A DNA stretch of 64,000 bases from Galdieria sulphuraria (lineage: Eukaryota > Rhodophyta > Bangiophyceae > Galdieriales > Galdieriaceae). This document shows, in pieces, positions 30,493 to 41,523 of the stretch (positions are counted from its first letter, which is position 1; each line of letters begins with the position of its first letter). The translations under genes were made by a program, and so were the position numbers. The stretch lies in contig NW_005178472.1 of assembly GCF_000341285.1 (NCBI RefSeq), forward strand, positions 124,001 through 188,000. Direction: 5' to 3'. A model generated the notes under the pieces. It was not told the origin of the DNA. It worked only from the letters and a program-made list of their open reading frames with translations, and made no database searches.

Positions 30493-32770
30493 ATGGATCA
30501 TCATATATTACCTGAAATGATAGAAACTATGGGAAACTTAACCATTGATGAAAACGCTCCTGAATACACGAGAAAAAGATTGGAAACATGGTTTCGAGTG
30601 AAAGCAAATAGAAACAAGCAACAAGTACCGAGTTCAGACGTCCCCATCCGAGTGACTCTTCCTGACGGCCAAGTAAAGATGGCTGTCAAGGAGAAAACGA
30701 CGCCAATGGATATCACCAAGTAAGTAAACGTTTGTGTCTAACTATTCTTCGAAGCTAATCTAGCAATCTTGCAAGGGAGCTGTTTCCTGATTTGGTTAAA
30801 AGCGCCATTGTAGCGGTAGTAAACGATAAACTGTGGGATCTCAGTAGACCTCTAGAAGAAGACTGTAACTTGAAAATATGTGACTTTGAAACACCAGAAG
30901 GAAAATCAGTATTATGGCACAGTACTGCACATATGGTGGGTGAAGCTATGGAATATGTGTTCAAAGGAGAGCTTTGTATTGGTCCTCCCATCGAAAACGG
31001 ATTTTATTATGATATGCATACAGAACATCCGGTTAGAGAAGCAGATTTAAGGGAGTTGGAAAGAAGAGCTTATCAAATTGCCAAGTCTAAACGAACGTTT
31101 GAGAGAATGGAACTAGAAAAGGAAGAGGCAAAAGAAATGTTCGGTTATAATCCTTTTAAGCTAGAAATAATAGAGAAACTTGGAGATAATGAGACAATCA
31201 CGGCGTATCGTGATGGTCCCTTTATAGATCTGTGCAGAGGCCCACATGTTCCTGTTAGCACTATGGTGAAAGCCTTATCTCTTACCAAGACAGGTCAGGC
31301 ATATTGGCTTGGAGATGCCAACAATCCATCTCTTCAAAGAGTATATGGCATATCGTTTCCAGATAATAAGATGTTGAAAGAGTATATGTCTCTTTTAGAA
31401 GAAGCAGAGAGACGTGACCATCGTTTAATAGGCAAAAAGCAAGAGCTATGGACTTTCCATCCTTGGAGTCCAGGATGTTGTTTCTTTTATCCACATGGAG
31501 CTCGTATATATAACAAATTGGTAGAGTTTATCAGAAAGGAATATTGGAAGAGAGGCTATGAGGAAGTCATTACTCCTAATCTTTTTGATTTTCAGTTATG
31601 GGAGACATCAGGTCATGCACAGGCTTTCAAGGAAGACATGTTTTTGTTATCAGTAGAAAACCGTGAATTTGGTTTGAAGCCTATGAATTGCCCTGGCCAT
31701 TGTTTACTTTTTGGTAGTCGTCAGAGATCGTATCGTGAGTTGCCTCTTAGATATGCAGATTTTGGTGTGCTGCATAGAAATGAACTTTCTGGTGCTCTAT
31801 CTGGACTTACAAGAGTTCGTCGATTCCAACAAGTGAGGAAAATGCAAGTCAACTTTATGAAGTCGTGAATAACAGTTGAATAGGATGATGCGCACATCTT
31901 TTGTATGCCTTCACAAGTGGAAACTGAAGTGATGAACATGTTGGAGTTTTTAAAACACGTATATGAGCTCTTTGGATTTACCTTTGAGTTGGTACTTTCC
32001 ACTAGACCCGAAAAGTTTATTGGTGATATTGAATTGTGGAATAAAGCGGAAGAGAAGTTGAAAAGAGCTTTGGAGAATTTCACGGTACTTGTATCTTCCA
32101 GACTGATATCTTTGAGACTCTAAGATTGAGTTTGTAGGGGAAAAGCTGCAATGAGAAAGGTGGCTGGACACTGAATCCTGGAGATGGTGCTTTTTATGGT
32201 CCAAAGATAGACGTGAAAATCCACGATTCTTTACAAAGGAGACATCAAAGTGCCACTATCCAGCTTGACTTTCAGCTTCCTATTCGTTTTGATTTAGTGT
32301 ATCACGCACCTTCGAAGAATAGTCAACAAGATTCTCGAAATGAACAAGGAGATAATGAAGAGACTGAATTGCACCGTCCTGTAATTATTCATCGAGCGAT
32401 ATTAGGTTCGGTAGAGAGGTTCTTGGGAATTTATACGGAACATTGTGCTGGCAAATGGCCATTTTGGTTGAGTCCACGTCAAGTGATCGTCATTCCTGTT
32501 AGTGAAAAATACATCGAATACGGACAACATGTGAAGAATATGATTCATGAACAAGGCTTTTTTGTCGATATGGATACTTCGGATAGAAAGTTGGCGAAGA
32601 AAATAAGAGAAGGACAGTTGGCACAGTACAATTATCTACTTGTAGTGGGAGAAAAGGAAGCAGCAGATCGTACCGTAAATGTACGAACACGTAGCAATCA
32701 AGTGATTGGAGAAAAGAGTCTTGAAGATATTTTAGAAGAATTTCATCGATTACAAAAAAATTATGAATGA
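30493..32770 (+). CDS. TARS1: Threonyl-tRNA synthetase
   Basis: Class II synthetase charging tRNA-Thr. Four exons (30493-30719, 30764-31832, 31884-32084, 32138-32770), 709 residues. In order: TGS domain ([12 protein letters not shown]), editing domain with [10 protein letters not shown] and [15 protein letters not shown] (zinc and editing residues), core motif 1 near [11 protein letters not shown], motif 2 CPGHCLLFG with [11 protein letters not shown], the zinc Cys in MNCPGH, motif 3 [18 protein letters not shown], and the anticodon domain [12 protein letters not shown]. No organellar presequence, so cytosolic. An insertion of ~20 acidic residues ([16 protein letters not shown]) precedes motif 3. 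Confidence 0.96.
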
Positions 32771-32919
32771 CAGTGATAGTTAAAATATAGTCTTACAATA
32801 TGTAAAATCGAAGGATATTGTGAAATATGCTGATACGATGGTTCAACTTTTTATAGCCAATTGATTCTATTTACAAACAACACAACTGCTGTACATTCCA
32901 TATTTGCATAAACTAAGCA

Positions 32920-34140
32920 TTAAAAAAACGTTTGAAAGATATTATCCAGTTCTCTGCGATGTTTACGTTCATAATGTTTCCATTTCTTGTGGTTGACCTT
33001 GGAAAAGTCAGCTTCTCTTTGAGCTATCAATACCAAATAATTTGTTAGCAAAAACAATTCTCTGTCATTCGTACTATAAACCATTCGTTATCTTATACGA
33101 GGTCTTCAATCTATACTCACTCTTTGGTTGTATAAGGCGATACCTTTAAACCATTTTCTGGGTTCAAAACAAACTAGGAAACCACTTTACAAAACAACTT
33201 GTGGAAGAGCTAGTGACTTACATTTCTGCTCAAATCATCCACATGTATAGAATTCTGAGGAGAAAAATGATCAGGAAATTTCCTCCAAACAACTTGTAAT
33301 GGCTTCACCGAATGCTTCTTCAACTTTCAACAATGGTCAATTTCGGAACATAAAACAAACAGCGTCTCAATACCTGTCGCTTCTTTCGTACAGTTACAGA
33401 AGCCATGGCCAGCCTATCCAATACAAAGGATATTGCATAGTGAGGACACAAAAGAAGACCCATTTCAGTTATCTTGGCCTCCAACCACCGCCAACTCGTC
33501 TGTGACCATATACAAATATCATAAAAGGGATAAACGGTGCTCAGCATTTCATGGACACCGGGACGAATTGCATCTTGAATAGTTGTAGAGTATGAGTTAT
33601 GCATCAAAGTGTTGTCAAGATCCAACACGAGAAGTCTGAGACACCAAGTGAGTAACCGACAAAACAATGTGTCTGCCTATACCTTTTCTGAGGACGAAGT
33701 TCATTCATCAAAGTTATTTGTAATTGTTTTATGTTACGTTCCAAAGTTTCCATGCACTTTTCAAAGTGGACAATTTCGGTTCGGTGAGACTCTCCTTCAA
33801 CGTCATCTACAATTTCAGGAAAGGGAGCATGGTTGTATATCTGTTGAAGTTGCTCTTCTGGAGTGCCCATCAATATTAAGTTATATTCATTTTTGTTACA
33901 AACTTCTTGTAGTGTTACAGTATCTGCAAGTAAATAGGGGCGCAGTGTCAGCCCGAGGATTTTCTGACGGTCTGGCAACACGTTGGTACGTTTTAACAAC
34001 TCTTGCTTCAACTCCCATAGAGTTGCAGTTGCTTACAATGTTGAGAATATGTGCCATTGAAACTATATATACTAACCTGAAATTTGTATCGAAAAACTTT
34101 CTTTTCCCCAACGGACACGAAATACACAACTCCTTTTCAT
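32920..34140 (-). CDS. UBLCP1: Ubiquitin-like domain CTD phosphatase 1
   Basis: Six exons (34140-34077, 34031-33683, 33635-33374, 33323-33222, 33173-33121, 33073-32920) close in frame to 327 residues. The N-terminal ubiquitin-like domain shows ATLWELKQELLKRTNVLPDR and LMGTPEEQLQQI. The HAD phosphatase domain begins LLVLDLDNTLMHNSY, with the catalytic DxDxT, followed by IRPGVHEMLSTV, IWSQTSWRWLEAKI and SIHVDDLSRNFVLNPENG, the motif-4 loop. The C-terminal helix (LLTNYLVLIAQ, then HKKWKHYERK) is typical. In animals the enzyme dephosphorylates nuclear proteasomes. Exons 4-6 are 53-154 bases and detectable only through the family pattern. Confidence 0.88.
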
Positions 34141-34459
34141 CTCATCATCACCGCTTTCACACATTTCTGAATTTGGCGATTTGTCGATCACAACTTTCTC
34201 AAAAGCTAATTTGGCTTTCCATTTTTTTCTTTGCAAAGGAAAACAAAAACACTTTTATATCGAATCCCAAAGACACAAAACTCAACCATGCATACTATAA
34301 ACACAAACGAACACCTATTAATAAGTCTAGAGAGAATAATACGACACAGAAGGTTATCCTAAACCTAATCTTGTCTACCAAGAAAGAACACATATTAACT
34401 AAAAAGAGATATAACAAGAGATATCAGAAAAAACACAAAGATAGCCAACACAGTTAGGT
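34141..34459. other. Intergenic region upstream of UBLCP1
   Basis: About 320 bases between UBLCP1 (start) and the 3' end of the next minus-strand gene. The sequence is A-rich, with ACACAAA and AAACACAAA words. A long open frame crosses it on the plus strand, but its codons look like the reverse of UBLCP1. I see no feature. Confidence 0.4.
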
Positions 34460-36775
34460 TCATTGCTTATTGTCCCAGAATCTGGAAACGGGACTAGTCC
34501 AGAACGTGTTACTAAAAGACGACGAGACTTCACCAACACTGCCATTATTAGAACCCAAACTTGCTCTCTCCAATGGAGAACGGCGTTGAAAAAGGGCAGA
34601 ATCTTGACTGGATCCTTGTAAATATGAAAATGAGGCTAAATTTGAGAAAGATGATAACCCAGAAGTGCTATCATTTGTGCCAGTCTCGAATGATGATAAC
34701 GAAGAAGACGAAAATTGTCGAAGGCTTTCATTCTTTCTGTCACAAGGAACATGCTCAGACGGTTCTAAACGCCAAACACTTGGAAATCCTCCTAAAAGAG
34801 GTGAACTATTTTCAAGACTAAAACGAGGACTTGCCAACTCAACGGATGGACTCCAGTTGTTCTTTTTCACAGGAGTTACAGACTGCGGAGAGAGACTCTT
34901 AGCACCATTCGGGTGCGACAGACTCAACGAACTTTCCGAATTCTCCAAAGACAATGCATCGACTTCCTGATTCAAGTCAGCTAAAGAAGATTGAACATCG
35001 ATATCTAATAAATCCGTTGTTTCGTAACCCCTAAAAAGGCTGATTGACTTTGAAGAGTTGTCAAGCGATATGTCTGTTGGAAATGTTGAAGAAGAGTTTT
35101 TCAAATCAGAATGTCTTAACGGGTCCGTGTTTTCATAAGAATATGGGGACTGCTGCATATCCAATTGACGCACTCTGGTCGAGATGCTCTGAAAGCTGTT
35201 AAACAGCGACGACTGGTCTACACCAGAATAACTTTTGGTTGAGGAAAAATCTTTTCCAGACGTGTCATTTCGACCTTCATTTAAGTAATATAGGCCCAAT
35301 TCTAATCTAGAGTTTTTTTGTAGTTTCTCCAAGTCGACAGCATCTTGACATCGTGTGTTCAATTGCTGCGAATTGTTTTCAATAACTTCTGACTTTGAGT
35401 TGTAATATATACTTTCGTCTTTCTGAAAACCAAGTTCATTAAGCTCTGCTTTTGATGGATGATTGTATTTGCAGCTTTTGCCGTAAGGGCATCTTCCAAA
35501 CTGTAAGAAATCAAAACAATCTCGTCGGCTTAAAGCTTTGATAAGACGTTCGTCACGAGGAGGGTGATTAAATTTGCAGCGAGATCCGTAGTTGCACTTG
35601 CCCGTCTTTAAATAGTACATGCAATCAGGACTATTCAAACGGACCGGGTAAGTTATATACTCTGCTCTTTCATCGGATGCACTACCCATCGTGCCTACTT
35701 TTGAGGAAGAATTCAGTGTTCGCTGCGAACTACTCACATTCTCTCCACTAGAATATGTCAAAGAAGAGTATCTACGGTTTTCATCTTCAGCTCCAGAAAC
35801 CGATAAAACAGAGGACCAACTAGAACTTGTCGAAGTATGAGCAGGGACAAATTCATTATATGCTATTCCCCAGTTATATGATTCTTTGCATAAATCTCTG
35901 GCAGTATTGCAATTAAGTGAACCAAGGCCGTCACTGTTCGTCTGGCTTTCTCTCATTAATATATCACAAACGCTGTCTTCTGCATCCCTTGCTACGGAAG
36001 AACTCTTTTCAACAAGGTTCCTTATTGCCATATCATTATTTAAATCGCAGCAGGAACCAACATCAGGACTGTGGAATTCTTCAAAACCTTTCTTTCTCAT
36101 ACTTTCTTTTTCTTTTTTCATACGACGACGTTCCTTTTCTCGAATACGTCTCTCTTGCTCCTTCCGAACTCTTTCTTCTTTCCTAACTGACAATGACTGA
36201 TAAGTCTTTAATCTATCAACGCAAGCAGTCACTTCTAGAGCTTTAGGCTCGAGTTTTGCAGCAACCTGGTAGTCATTCAAAGCTGCCTCATAATGACCTA
36301 ACAATTCCAAAGCTTGACCTCTGCGAAAATAAGACTTGGAATGCGTAGGCATATACTCCAAAGCTTTAGTGCAATCTTCAACGGCAAGATTATACTTTTG
36401 CTATGATAAAAGCAATTAAACTCTTTCTTCTTAAATTTCTATGCGAGAGACCATACCAACGCTAATAGACATTGTGACCGGTTACTCAAGAGAATCGTTC
36501 TTGATACATAATCGTTTGGATCCGCTAATTCTAGAGCTTGGGTATATGCCTCAGTAGCATGATGATATCTTCCACTGCGGAAAAAGTTATTTCCTTGTTC
36601 TTTCAAAGAAATATCCTACAGATAAGATTAGTCAATAATTTTTTCAACTGCTGCAACATACAACCTTTGCTTTTTCTTGCTCCTGTAAAGGAACTCGAGA
36701 ACTCGCTATTGATCCATTCTTCTGAGTCTTTTCGAAACTGCCAAAGTCTTTCTCAAGATTCTCCAATCTCAACAT
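34460..36775 (-). CDS. TPR protein with two CCCH zinc fingers
   Basis: Three exons (36775-36665, 36615-36457, 36400-34460), 736 residues. Residues ~37-165 form three TPR repeats (KEQGNNFFRSGRYHHATEAY, LAVEDCTKALEYMP, SYFRRGQALELLGHYEAAL). A highly charged helix follows (VRKEQERRIREKERRRMKKE). Two CCCH fingers of C-X8-C-X5-C-X3-H type lie near 330-390: CMYYLKTGKCNYGSRCKFNH and CFDFLQFGRCPYGKSCKYNH. This finger type, common in plant nuclear proteins, binds RNA or single-stranded DNA. The last 330 residues are Ser-rich and disordered. The TPR-plus-CCCH combination suggests an mRNA factor with a chaperone or partner-binding module. Confidence 0.83.
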
Positions 36776-37111
36776 GAAAGTCGTTCTACCTCAACAACTG
36801 GTAAGCAAGAGAGTGATACTGAAAATATAAACGACAACGGGACTTCACTATATGCTTTTTTAGAAATCACTTCTTCACCAAACCAAGGTCAACTACTTGG
36901 CTTGCGGATGACAACCACAAACTTGATACTTTTCAGCAAAGCAGACCTTGTCCTGATGTGTTACTAGAGGCGACAACACTCCTTAGATATCATTCAAAAA
37001 AAAGAAGGCTAAAGAGAAGACCTAAAAACCAAAGAAAAATTTCTAACGTCAAATGAGAAGAGGTGCCTAAAAAACAGTGGTGCTAATCACTCCCACCACC
37101 CAACAGCAGGA

Positions 37112-37345
37112 TCAAATAACGGGATCCTCATTGGCGATTCGATCCCTCATTCCAACGCTAATTGGGAAAAGGTTCGACTGATGGCCAACTGATAGATAAT
37201 ATTGCGCTTACCCAAATTTGTGATTGCATCGATTCGATTACAAATTCCAGAAATTGGGCCAAATGGCCAGAAATGTTCGCGAAAGAAGGTTGGAGGACTT
37301 GAGGAAAGAGTCACGTAGACAACTTGGATGAGAAGCTGTTGTCAT
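37112..37345 (-). CDS. Possible small membrane-associated protein
   Basis: Tentative. Exons 37345-37242 and 37157-37112 over an 84-nt intron encode 49 residues: MTTASHPSCLRDSFLK, a short hydrophobic piece LSRTFLAIWPNFWNFVG, and a polar tail MRDRIANEDPVI. This would suit a small mitochondrial or plastid membrane subunit. The intron is longer than most here, and an alternative 53-nt intron at 37158-37210 exists in other frames, so the model may be wrong. Confidence 0.25.
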
Positions 37346-37718
37346 TCGTAACAAGTTGGCTCCTTCAGTGGCTTAGAAGAATATCACAGGCTATTATACT
37401 TTATTTTCGTGAACTGGATAGACTGAGAATAGACTTGCTGTAATGTTTGATTATATTCTAGCAGTTGACAAAATTTTTCAATAAACCTCCTATTTAGAGA
37501 AAAACTTTGGTTGTTTCTTTATCTTATATCCTTTCAAGTCTTTGAAACGTGTTATGACACGTCTTATCAGCCTGTTTTTCCAATTTTTCGAGAGGCGCCA
37601 ACTACTTCTCTACTAGAACATCAGAGGGATGTGAACAGAAGTGTTTATGAATATGGACACGAGAATATATGGACGGAGGGGGGAAGTGGCTTAAGCTTCG
37701 AAAGTTCGAGGGGACGCT

Positions 37719-37856
37719 GTGAAAACTTGTGTTATTTCTTCTATTGTACTTGCTCTAACAGTTCTGTCTCAGGCTCAGTACCAGAAAACTAAGGATTGTC
37801 GTCTTGTCTCTCGGTACGGTCAAAAGCCTAAGTATCGACCTGGCTTCTTGTTGTGA
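37719..37856 (+). CDS. Possible small secreted peptide, 5' end unresolved
   Basis: Tentative. A frame ending at 37856 reads VKTCVISSIVLALTVLSQAQ and then a basic mature part (QKTKDCRLVSRYGQKPKYR). The first part looks exactly like a signal peptide with cleavage after SQA, but the codon where Met is expected (37719) is GTG. Either the start lies in a small upstream exon I could not place, or this is a decayed or non-coding copy. Confidence 0.3.
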   Translation: MKTCVISSIVLALTVLSQAQYQKTKDCRLVSRYGQKPKYRPGFLL

Positions 37857-38002
37857 AGTATATTACCATAATCCTTTATAACACTTCTTAATAAAGCCAA
37901 GATTCCTGATAGTGTATTTTCTATCTTCCACAGTTGTCAGGGCTTAAAACCATCTGTTTCCTTAGATATTTCATCAAAGGAACAATTTGGTTTTTTGGGA
38001 AT

Positions 38003-38759
38003 ATGGCAACTTCTTACTTCTCAAGCAACGGGGGTGCAGAGGGAAACTATGAGAATTCAGGGAGCAACATACTTTATGTGGTAGTAGCTACTGGTACCAA
38101 TATTCTTGCCCAGTATGCTGCAGAAAAAGGTAATTATGAAGCCATTGCCTCTCGTATCCTGGCCAAAGTTCCACAACACGACGTGAAGAGCTTTTATGAA
38201 AACGACAACCTCAGCTTTAACTTTATGGTATCTGAAGGTATAACATATCTTTGCATCGCGAGGTAGTCGTGGATTGTTGTTTCTATCACAATATCTAAAA
38301 TAGTATCTTAGACGACTTTACCCTCGAAGACTCGTGTTTGGATTTTTAGACGACATTAAGAAGCGTTTTGTTTCTCAGTATGGTGAAACAGCTAAAACAG
38401 CTGGTCCCCTTCACATGCAGCATGAGTTTCGACCAATTTTAAAGCAGCAGTTGGAATACTTTAGTAACGAGGCCGAGGCAGACAAACTGTCCAAAGTCCA
38501 ACAACAAGTAGAAGAAGTTACTTCTGTCATGAGGTCGAATATTGACGAAGCACTGAATCGCGGAGAACGCTTAGATGTTCTTGTAGATAAGGCAGAAGAT
38601 TTACGGGGAGGCGCCAGTCAGTTTCAAAAGTCATCAACACAACTGAAGAAGAACTTCTGTAAGCGCAATATGAAGGTGATTATTTGCATATCCATTATTG
38701 TTGTGCTCATTGCACTTGCTATTATTCTTGGAGTGGTTCTTACCCATCGTAACTCCTAG
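38003..38759 (+). CDS. VAMP7-like longin R-SNARE
   Basis: Vesicle fusion protein. Two exons (38003-38262, 38312-38759), 49-nt intron, 235 residues. An N-terminal longin fold (ILYVVVATGTNILAQYA, ILAKVP, FMVSEGITYLCIA, FGFLDDIKKRF) precedes the R-SNARE helix KLSKVQQQVEEVTSVMRSN with the zero-layer Arg in DEALNRGERLDVL. A C-terminal anchor (VIICISIIVVLIALAIILGV) ends the protein. The longin domain plus R-SNARE defines the VAMP7/VAMP72 group of the endo-lysosomal and plasma-membrane routes. Confidence 0.92.
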
Positions 38760-38976
38760 TTTGTATATGATTGTTGCTTAAATAAGATTCTCCATGGCTG
38801 AGAGTTTCTACTACTAAACAGTTGTAAGTCAATTAAAGTGAACTTTGCCACAACAATCCATATTTTTAGCTGAATATTTCAATATGTTTTGGTTCAGTTG
38901 CTGTTCACGAAGAAAAAAATAACTAGAAAAAGAATATACTTGGTTAGAGATTGCCGGTCTGTAAGCAATTGAATAT

Positions 38977-40028
38977 TTACCTATCAAATGCAGGACCACT
39001 CAGCAAATGTCTAGTGCTATGGTTCATAAACCTTAAAATACTCATCAAAAAATATTTTGACTTTGGATCTTCACAACGCACGTTCCACCAAGCATCTCCA
39101 TATTTGATATCGATAGCTCGGTCCTTGCATATACGAAGAACACATTGACCACTTTGGGAATGTTGGCATTGTGCATTGCTTTCTAATCCATCCATGACAG
39201 CATGATAAGTCTTCACAATCTTCGTTTCCATTGAATGCTCTGAACTCTTTGGTGAAAAGGTCATTTCTCCGTCATAATTGATGGGAAAATAAAATATTCC
39301 TGAACTTTGCAGCAAACCGAAAAGTGTGTCGATCATAATAGAACAATCATAGAGGTCTAGAAAGGCTGCAGCTATCACTACATCAAAATATCCCCGAAAA
39401 TGAGCCTTTTGTGAAAATTGTACAATATCTCCCAGATAGAACTTTAAAGTAATGTTTTGAACCTTTGAAGAAAGCTGCAACTCAAGGCAGTTTCTCTCTG
39501 AAAATCCTCCTTGCTCGTCCCTAAGAAAATGTACTGAATTCCTTGGATCTACGCTTAAGAGTTCCGGTGTTTCCATATTATGAAGCTTCTCAGCCGACAA
39601 AATTTCCTTTACAGGCATATGATGCAATATGCTGTAGAAAGGAAACCTTTTTTTTATCTCACTGATGAGCCACTCTATTCCAAAGAGCCAATTTTCGGCA
39701 TTCGAATCAATCAATATATACTCTATAGAAGAAAACTTGAGTAGGACCTGTCCCTCTAGGAGCTATAGCAGTTTATTTCTAGAATATTCATCTTTTCACT
39801 TTACTGACTTACGTTCAAAAACATAGAACCTATACCTGCTCCTACATCTAACAAACGTATGGTGTTCCCTGGCAGAGAATTGACTAAAGTATACAGGTGG
39901 TCCCAAGTAGCCTTGTGAAAGGCTTTCTTATCTATAGGAGCCTTGGCTTGCAAATATCTTGGATAGCAAAACTGGAAACTTTGTAAAGTTTGTAGCTGAA
40001 ACCATGGCTCCACTTCCTTTTGAGACAT
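38977..40028 (-). CDS. SAM-dependent methyltransferase-like protein
   Basis: Two exons (40028-39813, 39762-38977), 48-nt intron, 333 residues. SAM motif I is TIRLLDVGAGIGSMFLN, and motif II is YILIDSNAENW across the exon junction. A Rossmann strand carries FDVVIAAAFLDLYD, and IFYFPINYDGEMTF follows. The end is helical (ILRFMNHSTRHLL). The family is a class I methyltransferase; the substrate is unknown. It starts 75 bases downstream of PDCD2, on the same strand. Confidence 0.72.
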
Positions 40029-40102
40029 TGTCCGACACAATCCTTTTGAGATTACTTTCAACCCTCCAAAGTGATAACAAGAAAATTCTGAGGGATACCA
40101 CT

Positions 40103-41248
40103 CTATTTAAATGCATCTTGTACTAACACATATTCTTCGGCATAAAAAGAAAAGAAACTTTCCTCATTCATCTTCCTTCTTAAAGAGCAACTTGTTCTAC
40201 AAGTATAAACCACAATCGTTCCAAAGTCCACATGATCCTTTACATATCGGACCTTTGCACTGTACTTCTTCATATCAGTAGAGTCCAATGCTTGATGCAA
40301 ATAATAAAGCAGTTGAGGCATCACTTGAAATTCATAAACTCTCGGCTGTCCACAGCATGCACAAGGTGGAACATCACTCTCGTACAAAATACGACCTTCC
40401 TCTCGAAACCAAAGTGGTTCTAAACGTTCCTCTCTAGGAGCATATCGCACAACTTGCCTGGGTTCCTCACAAACTCTCGACTGAAAGTACTCGAATATTT
40501 TATCACGTGTCGAATCCTTTTCAGTCTCTTCCAAGTCTTCATCGTCCTTCCATGTCATATCATTGTATAAAGTAGGGTTATTCAAAGAGGGAGCTTCTTC
40601 ACATTCTTCTTCCGAAATATCGAGAAGAAATGGAGGAAAATAATAGTACAAAACATTATCCTCGCCAGAAACAGCATCTCCGACACAACTATCTTTATGT
40701 GCCCATCGCCAGTCTATCGCTTGACACTCTCTAGAACAGTAATATCGTCTACGGCATTTCCCACAGACACTGGTTGCAGCTAAGCAACAGACAACGCAAG
40801 TGTTTATTTCTGCTTCACAAAACTCCTTTTGCGAACCAAGTTGAAGGTTTGACTCAAACTGGTCACAATAAAACGGATTTTCTGCTGGTAACTGACTTCG
40901 GAAAACTTTGCAAAAATCGTTCTTTTTCAAGCAGTCTGGATTGACACAGAAAAATACATACAGCATTCTATGAAAAGCTTCTTCATGTCCTACTATCTCT
41001 CTATCCAATGGTGCATAGATTTGAAGAAGAAACTCCAGTCTTTGACTACAAGTACCGCAAACTAGTGCACTTGTGTTTGGCAGATTTCTTGCTTCCAACC
41101 AAGCTGGTCTACTGCCAACTTTACAGGGAAAAGCAAACCTACTGGAAACTCTGGGGTCCTCGTTGAAAGCCTTTAATAGACCCAAAAGAGAAGTGGCGTT
41201 CTCATTAGAGCTTATCGAGTCACTTGAATACTCCAAAGAATGGGACAT
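40103..41248 (-). CDS. PDCD2: PDCD2-family protein with MYND finger
   Basis: One exon, 381 residues. The N-terminal PDCD2 half begins FPCKVGSRPAWLEARNLP, followed by CGTCSQRLEFLLQIYAPLD and FFCVNPDCLK. A MYND zinc finger lies near 147-190: CVVCCLAATSVCGKCRRRYY and CSRECQAIDWRWAHKDSC. The C-terminal PDCD2_C domain reads CACCGQPRVYEFQVMPQLLY, then FGTIVVYTCRTSC. PDCD2 is a co-translational chaperone of ribosomal protein uS5 (RPS2) in animals and yeast Tsr4; RPS2 lies in this same window at 16.3 kb, though not adjacent. Confidence 0.93.
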   Translation of the reverse strand: MSHSLEYSSDSISSNENATSLLGLLKAFNEDPRVSSRFAFPCKVGSRPAWLEARNLPNTSALVCGTCSQRLEFLLQIYAPLDREIVGHEEAFHRMLYVFFCVNPDCLKKNDFCKVFRSQLPAENPFYCDQFESNLQLGSQKEFCEAEINTCVVCCLAATSVCGKCRRRYYCSRECQAIDWRWAHKDSCVGDAVSGEDNVLYYYFPPFLLDISEEECEEAPSLNNPTLYNDMTWKDDEDLEETEKDSTRDKIFEYFQSRVCEEPRQVVRYAPREERLEPLWFREEGRILYESDVPPCACCGQPRVYEFQVMPQLLYYLHQALDSTDMKKYSAKVRYVKDHVDFGTIVVYTCRTSCSLRRKMNEESFFSFYAEEYVLVQDAFK

Positions 41249-41523
41249 ATCTATTCAGTTTGTGCTTTGAGTCTGCTATTCTTAATGTCTTGAGATACAA
41301 TATTCTATTTGAACCAACGACTTGATCCATCAACCATAAAACGCCATGTAAGACTATCCATTATCAATCGAACAAAGGAAGAAAAAGATTATTATAAAGT
41401 AACATATTGTGATAAGAAAAATATATATTTTTCAGATAAAAGACTGATCAAAACTCTCAAGATACCTCATTCATTTCGAAAAGAATTGGAAGAAACTTCA
41501 AGTCACAACAGACATTCCCCTAC

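Larger units (their letters stand above)
36776..38002. other. Long poorly annotated interval
   Basis: About 1.2 kb between the TPR-CCCH gene start and the SNARE gene. I see two tentative small genes (37112-37345 minus and 37719-37856 plus, listed separately), and otherwise A-rich sequence with closed frames. It contains GATCC/GGATCC pairs near 37107-37130 and a few GGTTCGA words, but no tRNA cloverleaf that I could fold. Confidence 0.4.

Noticed and set aside
33609-34457. Open frame of 282 codons on the plus strand
   Set aside because: It lies antisense to the exons of UBLCP1, whose domains are unmistakable, and its own translation is low in complexity with no domain.
37188-37200. GGTTCGA word resembling a tRNA B box
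   Set aside because: No A box, no acceptor stem pairing and no anticodon arm could be folded around it; the same holds for the GGTTCGATTCG near 45977.
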